Below are positions 9,395-17,318 of a stretch of DNA of 64,000 nucleotides, one piece after another. Location of the stretch: NCBI RefSeq assembly GCF_900112695.1, contig NZ_FOMT01000005.1, forward strand, positions 441,957 to 505,956, read 5' to 3'. Both the position numbers and the translations under genes were made by a program. Under the pieces are notes generated by a model. The model ran no database searches. It saw nothing but the letters and a program-made list of their open reading frames with translations, and was not told where the DNA came from. This stretch comes from Paenibacillus catalpae (GTDB lineage: Bacteria; Bacillota; Bacilli; Paenibacillales; Paenibacillaceae). How positions within the stretch are numbered: position 1 is the first letter of the stretch; every line of letters begins with the position of its first letter.

Positions 9395-10260
9395 TATTCC
9401 GACTCCCAGCGACCAAGAATGCCGCAAGGCAAATGCAGGCCGGATTGTGTAATCGGCAAGCCGATCTCGCCGCAATTAATCATGCCGCCGAATTTGTTCT
9501 TCATTGTGGTATGAAGCAAATTATGAAGAACCGTCGGAGAGAGCCCCGTTGTATAGGAATTAATCAGCAGGAAGAGCGGATTATCCGACAGAATCGTTGT
9601 ACAGAATTCAAGGAACGGGTACAAATTCTCTTCGAGCTTCCAGGTTTCGCCGTTTGGTCCGCGTCCATAGGAAGGCGGGTCCATAATGATAGCGTCATAT
9701 TGACGACCGCGGCGCTGCTCGCGCTGTACGAATTTAAATACGTCATCCGTAATATAACGGATAGGGGCACTCTCGAGGCCAGACAGCTGCGCGTTTTCTT
9801 TTGCCCACTGCACCATCCCTTTTGCCGCGTCAACATGCACGACATCCGCGCCAGCTGCTGCTGCGGCGACCGTAGCGCCTCCGGAGTATGCGAACAGGTT
9901 CAGCACACGGATCGGACGACCTGCGGAACGGATCTTGTCCATCATCCAGCTCCAGTTCGCAGCTTGCTCAGGGAACAGGCCGGTGTGCTTGAAGTTGGTC
10001 GGTTTGATGTGGAATTTGAGCTCGCCATAAGAGATGGTCCAGCGTTCCGGCAGGCTGGATTTGAACTGCCATTGTCCGCCGCCCGAGGAGCTGCGGTGAT
10101 AATGCCCGTCTACCTGCTTCCATGCTCCTGTTTCACTTGCGATCGGCCAAATGATCTGAGGATCCGGACGGCGGAGAATGTATTGTCCCCAGCGCTCCAG
10201 CTTGTCTCCTGCCCCAGTGTCGATAACCTCATAATCGTTCCATTTATCTGCTAAGTACAT
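9394..10260 (-). CDS. Class I SAM-dependent methyltransferase, RlmI-like
   Basis: 288 residues. The C-terminal two thirds is a Rossmann methyltransferase: motif I VLNLFAYSGGATVAAAAAGA, acidic motif II VVHVDAAKGMVQWAKENA, and the catalytic loop MDPPSYGRGPNG. The family (Methyltrans_SAM, around RlmI/RlmL-K) modifies rRNA; the neighbour RluA also modifies RNA, which supports an RNA substrate. The first 90 residues are a beta-rich region with HTGLFPEQAANW just before the catalytic core, as in RlmI-type enzymes, but no PUA domain is evident. It is the first gene of a two-gene unit with the pseudouridine synthase. Confidence 0.85.
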   Translation of the reverse strand: MYLADKWNDYEVIDTGAGDKLERWGQYILRRPDPQIIWPIASETGAWKQVDGHYHRSSSGGGQWQFKSSLPERWTISYGELKFHIKPTNFKHTGLFPEQAANWSWMMDKIRSAGRPIRVLNLFAYSGGATVAAAAAGADVVHVDAAKGMVQWAKENAQLSGLESAPIRYITDDVFKFVQREQRRGRQYDAIIMDPPSYGRGPNGETWKLEENLYPFLEFCTTILSDNPLFLLINSYTTGLSPTVLHNLLHTTMKNKFGGMINCGEIGLPITQSGLHLPCGILGRWESE

Positions 10261-10350
10261 GTTATAGTGATCCTTCCCTGGTGTATAATTTTCGTTGTAT
10301 TATAATGAAGTCTTCGACTATTATAACGAAGCGCACAGAATGAAGCAATT

Positions 10351-10460
10351 AGGTTGATGCCTACGAAGTAAGAATCGCCACAAAAGGCGTGTGACAATTC
10401 TTTTTAGGTTCATGCTTACGAAGTAAGAATCGCCACAAAAGGCGTGTGACAATTCTTTTT
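10351..10460 (+). repeat. Tandem 55-bp leader repeat, two copies
   Basis: Copy 1 is 10351-10405 and copy 2 is 10406-10460, identical except at 10356/10411 (G/C) and 10361/10416 (C/T). Each unit runs AGGTT-ATGC-TACGAAGTAAGAAT, then CGCCACAAAAGGCG, then TGTGACAATTCTTTTT. AAGAAT and ATTCTT can pair to close a hairpin around the CGCC/GGCG stem. Copy 2 runs directly into AGGAGG (10461-10466), the ribosome site of the PAP2 gene. The rest of 10261-10350 holds divergent TATAAT-like boxes for the two flanking genes. Confidence 0.9.
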
Positions 10461-10466
10461 AGGAGG

Positions 10467-11102
10467 GTGCTTATTATTCGAAAACAAGGGTGGTTATACG
10501 GTTTAACGGCTAGTCTGCTGATCTTTATTGCAGCAGCTATGCTGGCTTCGCACTCAAAAGCTTCGCAGCTTGATGAATCGGTTGCGGACTGGTTTGCAAG
10601 TATACAGAGTGGGGCGTTAACCGATTTGTTCAAAGCGATGACAACGCTGGGCTCTACTGTGGGAATTATTGGAATTACATTGGTATTGGCTGCATGGTTT
10701 GCGTGGAAGCAGGGGTGGAGAAGGGCGGTGCTGTTAATTGCGGGGGTAGCAGGGGCGTATGCAGGGAATACGATTGTGAAATCCGGATTTGACCGCGCAA
10801 GGCCAGCGATGGCATGGGGAATCGAAGCGGAGGGTTCAAGCTTCCCGAGCGGCAATGCAATGCTGGCAATCGTGATGTACAGTTTGGCGGCAATCTGGAT
10901 TATAAAGGACAGAAGAATTAACCGCGTTGTAAAATGGATCGTCGCTATTATTACAATCATTCTGATTATACTTATGGGAGCATCCCGTTTATATTTCAGC
11001 GTGCATTATACTACCGATATTATTGGAGGTTATGCAGCCGGCTTTGTTATTGTATGCCTTGTGATGGCGCTTGCAAGCAGAAAGAGGCTTAGTAGCCGCT
11101 AG
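10467..11102 (+). CDS. PAP2 family phosphatase, membrane-embedded
   Basis: About 211 residues, with five to six hydrophobic helices. The three PAP2 motifs are present: KSGFDRARP (K105 to P113 counted from the GTG at 10467), SFPSGN (residues 125-130), and SRLYFSVHYTTD (R174, H180, D184). The second motif is normally PSGH; here the acid histidine is asparagine. The family removes phosphate from lipid phosphates such as undecaprenyl-PP, phosphatidate or PG-P. Start is uncertain: AGGAGG at 10461-10466 touches the GTG at 10467, while in-frame ATT codons at 10473 and 10476 have proper spacing. An upstream GTG at 10446 lies within the repeat. Confidence 0.88.
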   Translation: MLIIRKQGWLYGLTASLLIFIAAAMLASHSKASQLDESVADWFASIQSGALTDLFKAMTTLGSTVGIIGITLVLAAWFAWKQGWRRAVLLIAGVAGAYAGNTIVKSGFDRARPAMAWGIEAEGSSFPSGNAMLAIVMYSLAAIWIIKDRRINRVVKWIVAIITIILIILMGASRLYFSVHYTTDIIGGYAAGFVIVCLVMALASRKRLSSR

Positions 11103-11121
11103 TCTTGTGGACAGCGGCTAA

Positions 11122-11448
11122 TTAAGACTCCCGGATGGCATCCAGCATTTTGTCGATGGATTCCTTGCGTTTGTTTTCATCCATGGTATTGAGCAGCCGA
11201 ATAATTTCAATCGTATCCGCTGCAAATTGAGACTCCGTGCCGCGTGAATCCCCATCGATAATATAATCGGTGGTGACTTCAAAAAAAGCGGCAAGTTTGA
11301 TCAGAGTCTCATACACGGGCTGCCGGTTGTTAATCTCGTAGTGGCTGTAAGCGGATCGCGTTATGCCGATGGATTGTGCAACTATTTCTTGCGACAAGCT
11401 TCGCTGCTGGCGCAGCTCCTTCAGGCGATCTCCCATCGTCAAGGTCAT
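11122..11448 (-). CDS. XRE family helix-turn-helix regulator
   Basis: 108 residues from the ATG at 11448 (GAGGAG just upstream). A longer open frame to 11514 has no ribosome site. The N-terminal HTH_3 domain reads LKELRQQRSLSQEIVAQSIGITRSAYSHYEINNRQPVYETLIKLAAFFEVTTDYII, the SinR/Xre-type fold with SLSQE...SIGITRSAYSHYE as helix-turn-helix. The C-terminal 40 residues (IEIIRLLNTMDENKRKESIDKML) are a helical dimerisation or sensing tail. Target unknown; the divergent 62-residue gene begins 141 bases away. Confidence 0.88.
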   Translation of the reverse strand: MTLTMGDRLKELRQQRSLSQEIVAQSIGITRSAYSHYEINNRQPVYETLIKLAAFFEVTTDYIIDGDSRGTESQFAADTIEIIRLLNTMDENKRKESIDKMLDAIRES

Positions 11449-11589
11449 TCGCTCCTCATATTGGTAATCAATTTGGCGATATGTTACACTCACTACTAGT
11501 AATTTATGATACAAAACGTATCATTGTCAAGCTTAATATGAGAAAGTTACTAATAAAATAGAAAATTTTAGGAAAGTTGACGTGAAGCC

Positions 11590-11778
11590 ATGGTTTTGAC
11601 CTTTGAATGTGAATGCGGCAATAAAACAGGGGTATTTGCAACCGGGGACCGGGACGATACCGGCAGAGAATTTATCGAGCTTGAGGACGATGATCGTTTG
11701 ACCTACATAATAGGAGAAGACGGTATATTGTTTAAATGCAAGTTCTGCGGATACACATATCGGATGGATAAGCTGTAA
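11590..11778 (+). CDS. Small putative zinc-ribbon protein (62 aa)
   Basis: MVLTFECECGNKTGVF opens the protein and FKCKFCGYTYRMDKL closes it, so two cysteine pairs (C-E-C and C-K-F-C) could bind one zinc as a ribbon, with an acidic strand-rich middle (FIELEDDDRLTYIIGEDG). Start is ATG 11590 with a weak AGGAAA ribosome site. A terminator follows directly, and the frame is tightly bounded, so I consider it real. No function recognised; no neighbour is obviously linked. Confidence 0.6.
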   Translation: MVLTFECECGNKTGVFATGDRDDTGREFIELEDDDRLTYIIGEDGILFKCKFCGYTYRMDKL

Positions 11779-11793
11779 ATGAAATACTGCGGT

Positions 11794-11827
11794 AAGGCCA
11801 TGATTCCCCCGGAACCATGGCTTTTTT
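11794..11827. terminator. Hairpin terminator between convergent genes
   Basis: AGGCCATG (11795-11802) pairs with CATGGCTT (11816-11823) around an inner TTCC/GGAA stem, followed by TTTTTT on the plus strand. It ends the 62-residue gene. Confidence 0.75.
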
Positions 11828-11828
11828 C

Positions 11829-12929
11829 TTAGTTAAAGCGTATCTCGTGATCGAATCCTTCGGCTGCGAATTCCAGCAGCTTCTGACCTTCTTGTGTAAG
11901 TTCATGCTGTTCTTCTTTGGTGAGTGCTCTAAATGGATCGACGATCAGCGCAGCCTTCCGGCGATCCCGCACGATGGACCAAATCCCTTCAATATATCCG
12001 TTCAGCAGAATTGTTGAGCGGAGAATGCCATTGGCGGTAAAGATTCGCTTGGCATATGTATGGTCCATGATGCGGGATCGATCGGCTATGCCAAGCAGCA
12101 TCTGATCAAATTCCCCGAGGAAGCGGGCTGGTGGATCGACGCCGGCATCAGGACGGGGAGCATCGGGCACATCAAATAATTCATTACCGTGTTCATCCTG
12201 GAAGGTAATGAGCTGCGGCCGAAGCCTCTCGAAATATTCCTTCAGCCGGGTTAGCCCGGACCAGGCCTGCATATCCTTGACAGTGGCCGGCCCGTAAGCC
12301 GCAAGATACCGCAGAATAAGCCTATCTGCGTCCGGCTGTTCCGCTAGGGGCTGTCCAAGCCATAAATTAACTGTAGTATGAGTTGCTTGTCCGCTTTCAC
12401 CCCACAAGCCGCGCGGCGGAATCTGAATGAGCGGAACATAGGTACGTACTGCTGTTGCAAGAGCCTCAGGATCAATGCCTGGCCTGCTCTCCGCCAGCAG
12501 CTTGCCGAGCTCGCTGAAGGTACGCGGCTGCTCCTCTACAAGCTTTCTTCCTTCCGCAATGACGGCTTCCAGATCGACACCGGCAAGACGTTTCCCGAAG
12601 GCTGCTTTGTGTGCCCGCTCATGTACCGTTTGCACCCATGGTCTGATCAGCAGACAATCTTTTGCAGATACCAGATGGAGAGTGGAGCGCATGAGAGCGA
12701 TCCTTACGGCTTGGCGTTCCGAGATCAGGGCAGATAATTGAGCTTGATCAAAGCCTTCAAGCCTGGTCCATAGCGAGTAATAGGGAGCATGAGGGGCTTG
12801 TGCCTGCAAGCCGATAAACCATTCCAGCACGTTAAGAACAGGCATGTCCGAGCGGGAGAGCAGCATTTGTCTGGCTAATAGAGCCCGGTTCAGTTCCTGA
12901 GAGCTTATCTTTGCTGCCTGGCGATTCAT
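11829..12929 (-). CDS. Winged helix DNA-binding domain protein (HTH_42 family)
   Basis: 366 residues from the ATG at 12929; a GTG two codons earlier is the alternative. The N-terminus (LNRALLARQMLLSRSDMPVLNVLEWFIGLQAQAPHAPYYSLWTRLEGF) and the later LMRSTLHLVSAKDCLLIRPW, YGPATVKDMQAWSGL, RFLGEFDQMLLGIADRSRIM and ANGILRSTILLNGYIEGIW are marks of the HTH_42 family (YcaQ/AlkX and actinobacterial homologues). E. coli YcaQ unhooks interstrand DNA crosslinks as a glycosylase, but this branch is distant and the catalytic QxQ-like residues (GLQAQAP) are only suggestive. Best read as DNA-binding, possibly a DNA repair glycosylase. Confidence 0.8.
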   Translation of the reverse strand: MNRQAAKISSQELNRALLARQMLLSRSDMPVLNVLEWFIGLQAQAPHAPYYSLWTRLEGFDQAQLSALISERQAVRIALMRSTLHLVSAKDCLLIRPWVQTVHERAHKAAFGKRLAGVDLEAVIAEGRKLVEEQPRTFSELGKLLAESRPGIDPEALATAVRTYVPLIQIPPRGLWGESGQATHTTVNLWLGQPLAEQPDADRLILRYLAAYGPATVKDMQAWSGLTRLKEYFERLRPQLITFQDEHGNELFDVPDAPRPDAGVDPPARFLGEFDQMLLGIADRSRIMDHTYAKRIFTANGILRSTILLNGYIEGIWSIVRDRRKAALIVDPFRALTKEEQHELTQEGQKLLEFAAEGFDHEIRFN

Positions 12930-13082
12930 ATGCACTCACACCTTTTTATAGAATCTATTTCCAATTAGAGTAGCTTTCTTTGAGACAAGTTACAAGTCAT
13001 GCAGAGGATGATTAATGAAAAGGATATTCATTTGACCGTATAGAATGGATAAATAGAAAATTCTGTGTGATTGAGGTGTGAA

Positions 13083-13403
13083 ATGAATTCGATACTTGAA
13101 CTGAAGAGGACAAACCAGTACTCAAATTGGCTGAGGAACTTCAAAGTTTTCTTGAATGGCATCGAGTATGAAAAAATCGCTGACGATGAAACGATCCGGT
13201 ATGAGCTGGAGCCAGGAGAATATGAACTATATGTAAAGATAGATTGGTGCGGAAGCAATCGTTATCAGTTCACCTTACATGAGAATGAAATCCTTCAATT
13301 GGAATGCGGTTGTCCTATCCGAGGCTGGAAGTTTCTTTTACAACCGTTCATCATGCCTTACTATATTTTCTTTTACCCAAACAAATATTTGTATATTAGA
13401 TAA
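13083..13403 (+). CDS. Small beta-rich hypothetical protein with hydrophobic C-terminus
   Basis: 106 residues from the ATG at 13083 with GAGGTG five bases upstream; an in-frame TTG at 13071 is less likely. The middle reads FKVFLNGIEYEKIADDETIRYELEPGEYELYVKIDWCGSNRYQF, a pattern (xxGxxxxxLxPGxYxLxVKIDWC.S) I know from many small Firmicute proteins of unknown role, probably an immunoglobulin-like or PEGA-like fold. The C-terminal LLQPFIMPYYIFFYPNKYLYIR may touch the membrane. Function unknown. Confidence 0.7.
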   Translation: MNSILELKRTNQYSNWLRNFKVFLNGIEYEKIADDETIRYELEPGEYELYVKIDWCGSNRYQFTLHENEILQLECGCPIRGWKFLLQPFIMPYYIFFYPNKYLYIR

Positions 13404-13474
13404 AAGAATCCGGCAATAGCAGTCAGGTGCCAGCCATTAAATGGCGCACCCGGACTACTGTTGCCGGATTTTAT
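13404..13474. terminator. Long bidirectional terminator
   Basis: AATCCGGCAATAGCAGTC (13408-13425) pairs with GGACTACTGTTGCCGGATT (13452-13470) with one small bulge, plus an inner GGTGC/GCACC stem. It has a T-rich 3' side on the plus strand and A-rich start, so it can serve both the small gene and the convergent MFS gene. Confidence 0.85.
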
Positions 13475-13479
13475 TTGAA

Positions 13480-14715
13480 TTACCGGGAGGATACTGCTCT
13501 ATTCTCTCGAGCAGCCGCTGAAGCTTTATCTTTTTTACCTGTAAACAGACTGACCAAATAGACAAGCATAAAAATTACCATGGCAACGGCAGCATAGCGG
13601 TACATGACCGAATAGCTGGTTGCAGACGCGACAATGCCAAGAAGCATGGAACCGGCGGCTACGCCGAGATCAATCGTGTTGTAGTACAAGCTGTTAGCAA
13701 AGCTGACTTGATGCGGTGCGGCTTCACGCAGCATCCAGGCTTGTGTTGTGGGCTGTATCGCGCCAAATCCAAAGCCGTACAGCAAAGCAGACACAATGAC
13801 CAGCGGAAGCGAGTGCGCGTAAGACAAGATGAGCAGGCTCGCAATAACAACAAGTGCTCCCGGGATAACAATCAGCATCGGCCCGCGGCGGTCGAACAGC
13901 TTGCCGGAGATCGGACGAATAACAAATACCGTAAATACAATAAATAAGAAGAACAAGCCGATCTGCTCGATATGGTTCTGTGCGCCGAAGAGCGCAATAA
14001 AGCCAAGAATACCGCCGTATGTGACAGACATCAGTACATTAAGTATAGCAGGCACCATCATTCGCGCCGTGGAAGAACCGGCAGAAGATTCTCCTGCGTC
14101 TGTGGCACTAACGGATGGCGATGGAGCGGCTTTGGCCGGCTGCTTCGGAATACTGCGCGTAACAATCAATAGCGGAACAATGAGAACAAGGGCAATTGTA
14201 CCGATCATCGCAAGAGTCGTAAAGCTGAATTGCTTAATGACGGACAGACCAATCATAGGGCCAAGCGACATGGCAATACTTGTGGATAATCCGAAGTAGC
14301 CGATCCCTTCCCCGGTTCTTTTCTTCGGAATAATTTGCGATACCAAGGTTGGAATGATGGTGCTGGTCATCCCGAAGCCAATGCCAAATAACGCCCGGAG
14401 AACAAGAAGAGACGTGATTGAGCCGGCAAATGGATAGAGGACCGTCGCAATGGCGGCCAACACAAGTCCAGCAAACAAGATGACGTTTCGATGTACTTTG
14501 CGAAGCAGCGCTGCTGTCGCGAACCGGGTTACGATCGCCGCAAGGGCGAACAGGCTGGTCACGAGGCTGAGCGTAAAGTTATTGGGGTGAAATTGCTCTT
14601 TCGCATAAGTAGGGAAAGGCGAGAGCAGCATCTGCAAGCTTAGAAACAGCAGCAAATAACTGACCGTCAACGTGACAAAAGACTTACTCCAAAGTTTTTC
14701 TGGCTGTATGTTCAT
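13480..14715 (-). CDS. MFS family transporter, likely drug efflux
   Basis: 411 residues with twelve predicted helices. Helix 1 (FVTLTVSYLLLFLSLQMLLSPFPTYAKE) leads to the MFS signature around helices 2-3 (ATAALLRKVHRNVILFAGLVLAAIATVLYP), and a second-half copy reads GKLFDRRGPMLIVIPGALVVIASLLIL. The central loop is Ala/Ser-rich. AAGGAG lies 12 bases before the ATG at 14715. The MarR-type gene directly upstream on the same strand ends at 14725, so the pair forms an operon of the usual kind in which a MarR protein controls a proton-driven exporter. Confidence 0.9.
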   Translation of the reverse strand: MNIQPEKLWSKSFVTLTVSYLLLFLSLQMLLSPFPTYAKEQFHPNNFTLSLVTSLFALAAIVTRFATAALLRKVHRNVILFAGLVLAAIATVLYPFAGSITSLLVLRALFGIGFGMTSTIIPTLVSQIIPKKRTGEGIGYFGLSTSIAMSLGPMIGLSVIKQFSFTTLAMIGTIALVLIVPLLIVTRSIPKQPAKAAPSPSVSATDAGESSAGSSTARMMVPAILNVLMSVTYGGILGFIALFGAQNHIEQIGLFFLFIVFTVFVIRPISGKLFDRRGPMLIVIPGALVVIASLLILSYAHSLPLVIVSALLYGFGFGAIQPTTQAWMLREAAPHQVSFANSLYYNTIDLGVAAGSMLLGIVASATSYSVMYRYAAVAMVIFMLVYLVSLFTGKKDKASAAARENRAVSSR

Positions 14716-14724
14716 GTTGTATCA

Positions 14725-15177
14725 TTACTCCTTTTCATGCTCCAATAAGCTGGTTGTATGTGCGTTAAGCCTCTTCAGCAGACTTGTCATTTGCTCGTAT
14801 TCCTCAGCGGACAAGACTCGCGCGATTTCAGCAATCGTGCTATATTCAATCGGCTCGATTGTATCCGCCGTTTCTCTGCCCAGATCGGTTATATAGACCT
14901 GGAAGGAACGCCGGTCATGCTCGCTGGCCCGTTTCGTAATAAAGCCTTTCGCCTCGAGCGAATCCAGTATTCGGGTTGTAGTTGGTTTATCCTTGCCCGC
15001 ACGTTCTGCAAGCTCCTTCTGAATCAAACCGTCTTCCTCGCGAACACGGAAGAGAACCGCCCATTGTTCCGGAGTTAAGCCAAAATCCTTAATGCGGGCA
15101 GCGAAAAAATTCGTCAGTTTCCGGTAGGTTGCTCCGAGCAGGAAGCCGATCGAATGATCCAATCCTTTTTGATGCAT
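14725..15177 (-). CDS. MarR family transcriptional regulator of the adjacent MFS gene
   Basis: 150 residues from the ATG at 15177, preferred over a GTG at 15186 because GGAG sits nine bases upstream. The winged helix is clear: LTPEQWAVLFRVREEDGLIQKELAERAGKDKPTTTRILDSLEAKGFITKRASEHDRRSFQVYITDLGRE, including the DRRSFxVYxT wing. It heads the two-gene unit with the MFS exporter and very likely represses it until a ligand binds. The region to the divergent pdaA (15187-15312) is the shared control region. Confidence 0.9.
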   Translation of the reverse strand: MHQKGLDHSIGFLLGATYRKLTNFFAARIKDFGLTPEQWAVLFRVREEDGLIQKELAERAGKDKPTTTRILDSLEAKGFITKRASEHDRRSFQVYITDLGRETADTIEPIEYSTIAEIARVLSAEEYEQMTSLLKRLNAHTTSLLEHEKE

Positions 15178-15312
15178 TTCGCTCACGCTCCAAATTAGTT
15201 GTTACAACAACTATATTCCTGACAACTATTTTTGTCAAATCGAAAATAAAGGATTGGATTAGCCTGAACAGGGGAAAATAAACGGACTACACATGGAGGA
15301 GCAGAGCGAGGA

Positions 15313-16107
15313 ATGAAAAAACAATCAAAATGGATCCATTCATTTCTGATCGCGGCCGTTTTGTCTTTGCTGGTTGCCCAGCATCCGGCTAACGCGCTGC
15401 AAGGACCGTTTCATTTTGGGTTTAAAAAAAGCGTAGGCGGGCAGCTGCCCTCAATTAATGAAGAAGGCTTCAAAGATATAGTGATGAAGCATGGGGCGAT
15501 TTTTCTCGGAGACACGACCAAGAAGGAGCTGTACCTGACCTTCGATAACGGTTATGAGAACGGCTATACTCCGCAAGTGCTGGATGTGCTGAAGGAGAAG
15601 CAGGTGCCTGCGATTTTCTTCGTGACAGGGCATTATGTGAAGGATCAGCCGGAGCTGGTTAAACGGATGGCCAGCGAGGGGCATCTGGTCGGCAATCATT
15701 CATGGAGCCACCCTGATATGACTCAAATCTCTGCTGAACAGATTCGAACGGAGCTGGAGAAAGTAAGGGAGCAGGTTCATACGCTGACCGGTCAGCAGGC
15801 GATGACGTATCTGAGACCGCCAAGAGGGATTTTCAGCGATAATGTGCTTGCCGTCAGCAAGGAATCCGGTTATACGAATGTATTCTGGTCTGTCGCATAT
15901 AAGGATTGGGATGTTAATGCGCAAAAAGGAGCGGGCTTTGCCTTAAATCAAGTCGTCGCACAGCTTCATCCCGGAGCGGTCATTCTGCTTCATACCGTGT
16001 CCAAAGATAATGCCGCTGCGCTCGGCTCAATTATTGACGAAGCCCGCAAGCAAGGCTATGAATTTAAAAGTCTTGATCAAATGTCCGTCAAGACCTACGG
16101 GAATTAA
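15313..16107 (+). CDS. pdaA: Polysaccharide deacetylase, PdaA type (muramic delta-lactam synthesis in spore cortex)
   Basis: 264 residues with a signal peptide (positive start, then FLIAAVLSLLVAQHPANA, cleavage near residue 28). The NodB fold has motif 1 LTFDNGYENGYTPQ, where the usual TFDDG reads TFDNG as in B. subtilis PdaA, motif 2 GNHSWSHPD with the zinc histidines, motif 3 LRPPRGIFS, and motif 5 ILLHTVSKDN. PdaA removes the acetyl group from muramic acid during cortex formation, and delta-lactam marks the cortex for germination lysis. Start at the ATG with GGAGGAG upstream. It ends tail to tail with ilvE. Its presence says the organism sporulates. Confidence 0.88.
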   Translation: MKKQSKWIHSFLIAAVLSLLVAQHPANALQGPFHFGFKKSVGGQLPSINEEGFKDIVMKHGAIFLGDTTKKELYLTFDNGYENGYTPQVLDVLKEKQVPAIFFVTGHYVKDQPELVKRMASEGHLVGNHSWSHPDMTQISAEQIRTELEKVREQVHTLTGQQAMTYLRPPRGIFSDNVLAVSKESGYTNVFWSVAYKDWDVNAQKGAGFALNQVVAQLHPGAVILLHTVSKDNAAALGSIIDEARKQGYEFKSLDQMSVKTYGN

Positions 16108-17202
16108 TTAACGGGAGATTAAATGCTCGGAAGGCTCCACGACAACGGACCAGCCGAACGAATCTTCCACAGTACCTCTTTGAATACCGGTCAGCGTGTC
16201 GTACAGCTTTTGCGACAGCTCGCCGGTATTTCCTCCGTTAATAACATAACGTGTACCTTCCCATGTCAGTTCCCCGATTGGAGAAATAACCGCGGCTGTA
16301 CCCGTTCCAAACGCTTCGACAAGGCGGCCTTCCTGATGGGCGGTAACAACCTCATCAATGGACAGCTGTCTCTCCTCAACAGGCACATTCATATGCTTCA
16401 GCAGACGGATAATCGAATCGCGTGTAATACCGTCCAGGATACTGCCGTTCAGGGCAGGGGTTACAACCGTGCCGTCAATGTTGAAGAAGACGTTCATGCT
16501 TCCGACTTCCTCAATATATTTGCGGTGAACTCCGTCGAGCCAAAGAACCTGGGATGCGCCGTGAGCGTAAGCTTCTTCCTGCGCTTTCAGGCTTGCCGCG
16601 TAATTGCCGGCTGTCTTTGCGTTGCCGACACCGCCGCGTACGGCACGAACGTAGTGGGATTCCACATGGATTTTAACCGGATGAATACCTTCCGCGTAAT
16701 ATGAGCCTACCGGAGACATGATGATCATGAACATGTATTGGGTTGAAGCGTTAACACCCAGCTGTGCTTCCGTTGCAATAACGAAGGGACGGACATACAG
16801 GGAAGTTTCCGCATCAGACGGGATCCAATCGCTGTCTGTGAGAATAAGCTGCTTCAGTGCTTCAATAGCCAGCTCTTCGTCTACTGCAGGAATGCTGAGA
16901 CGTGCGTTGGAACGATTGAGACGTGCCATATTTTGTTCCGGACGGAACAGACGGATTTTGCCATCATCGGTTAAGTAAGCCTTCAGGCCTTCAAAGATCG
17001 TTTGACCATAGTGAAACACTTTTGCTGCAGGATCAAGCGAAATTGGCTGATAAGGTACAACGCGCGGGTTATACCAGCCAGTTGCCGCATCATAGTCCAT
17101 GATGAACATATGATCGGTGTAATACTTGCCAAATCCAAGCTCGGATGCTTTTGGTTTCGGTTTCTTGTTCGTAGAAAGTTCTATAGTGATGGTCTTGTTC
17201 AT
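16108..17202 (-). CDS. ilvE: Branched-chain amino acid aminotransferase
   Basis: 364 residues, matching the 363-residue YwaA/YbgE type of Bacillus (BCAT class IV fold). Marks: FEGLKAYLTDDGKIRLFRPEQNMARLNRSNARL, the PLP lysine in GVGNAKTAGNYAASLKAQEEA, and the C-terminal LVEAFGTGTAAVISPIGEL. It transfers amino groups between glutamate and leucine, isoleucine or valine in the last synthetic or first catabolic step. Ribosome site AAGGAGAG before the ATG at 17202. No ilv/leu neighbours; a LysR gene is divergent and may control it. Confidence 0.93.
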   Translation of the reverse strand: MNKTITIELSTNKKPKPKASELGFGKYYTDHMFIMDYDAATGWYNPRVVPYQPISLDPAAKVFHYGQTIFEGLKAYLTDDGKIRLFRPEQNMARLNRSNARLSIPAVDEELAIEALKQLILTDSDWIPSDAETSLYVRPFVIATEAQLGVNASTQYMFMIIMSPVGSYYAEGIHPVKIHVESHYVRAVRGGVGNAKTAGNYAASLKAQEEAYAHGASQVLWLDGVHRKYIEEVGSMNVFFNIDGTVVTPALNGSILDGITRDSIIRLLKHMNVPVEERQLSIDEVVTAHQEGRLVEAFGTGTAAVISPIGELTWEGTRYVINGGNTGELSQKLYDTLTGIQRGTVEDSFGWSVVVEPSEHLISR

Positions 17203-17318
17203 CGTATTCGATCTCTCCTTGTTGCTAGTTATAGTTGAATCGTAACATGTCAGTCGATATATTTAAAGTATCTGTTTTATCGTATACGCATACCGAAAAG
17301 GTATATTGGGGGCTGGCA

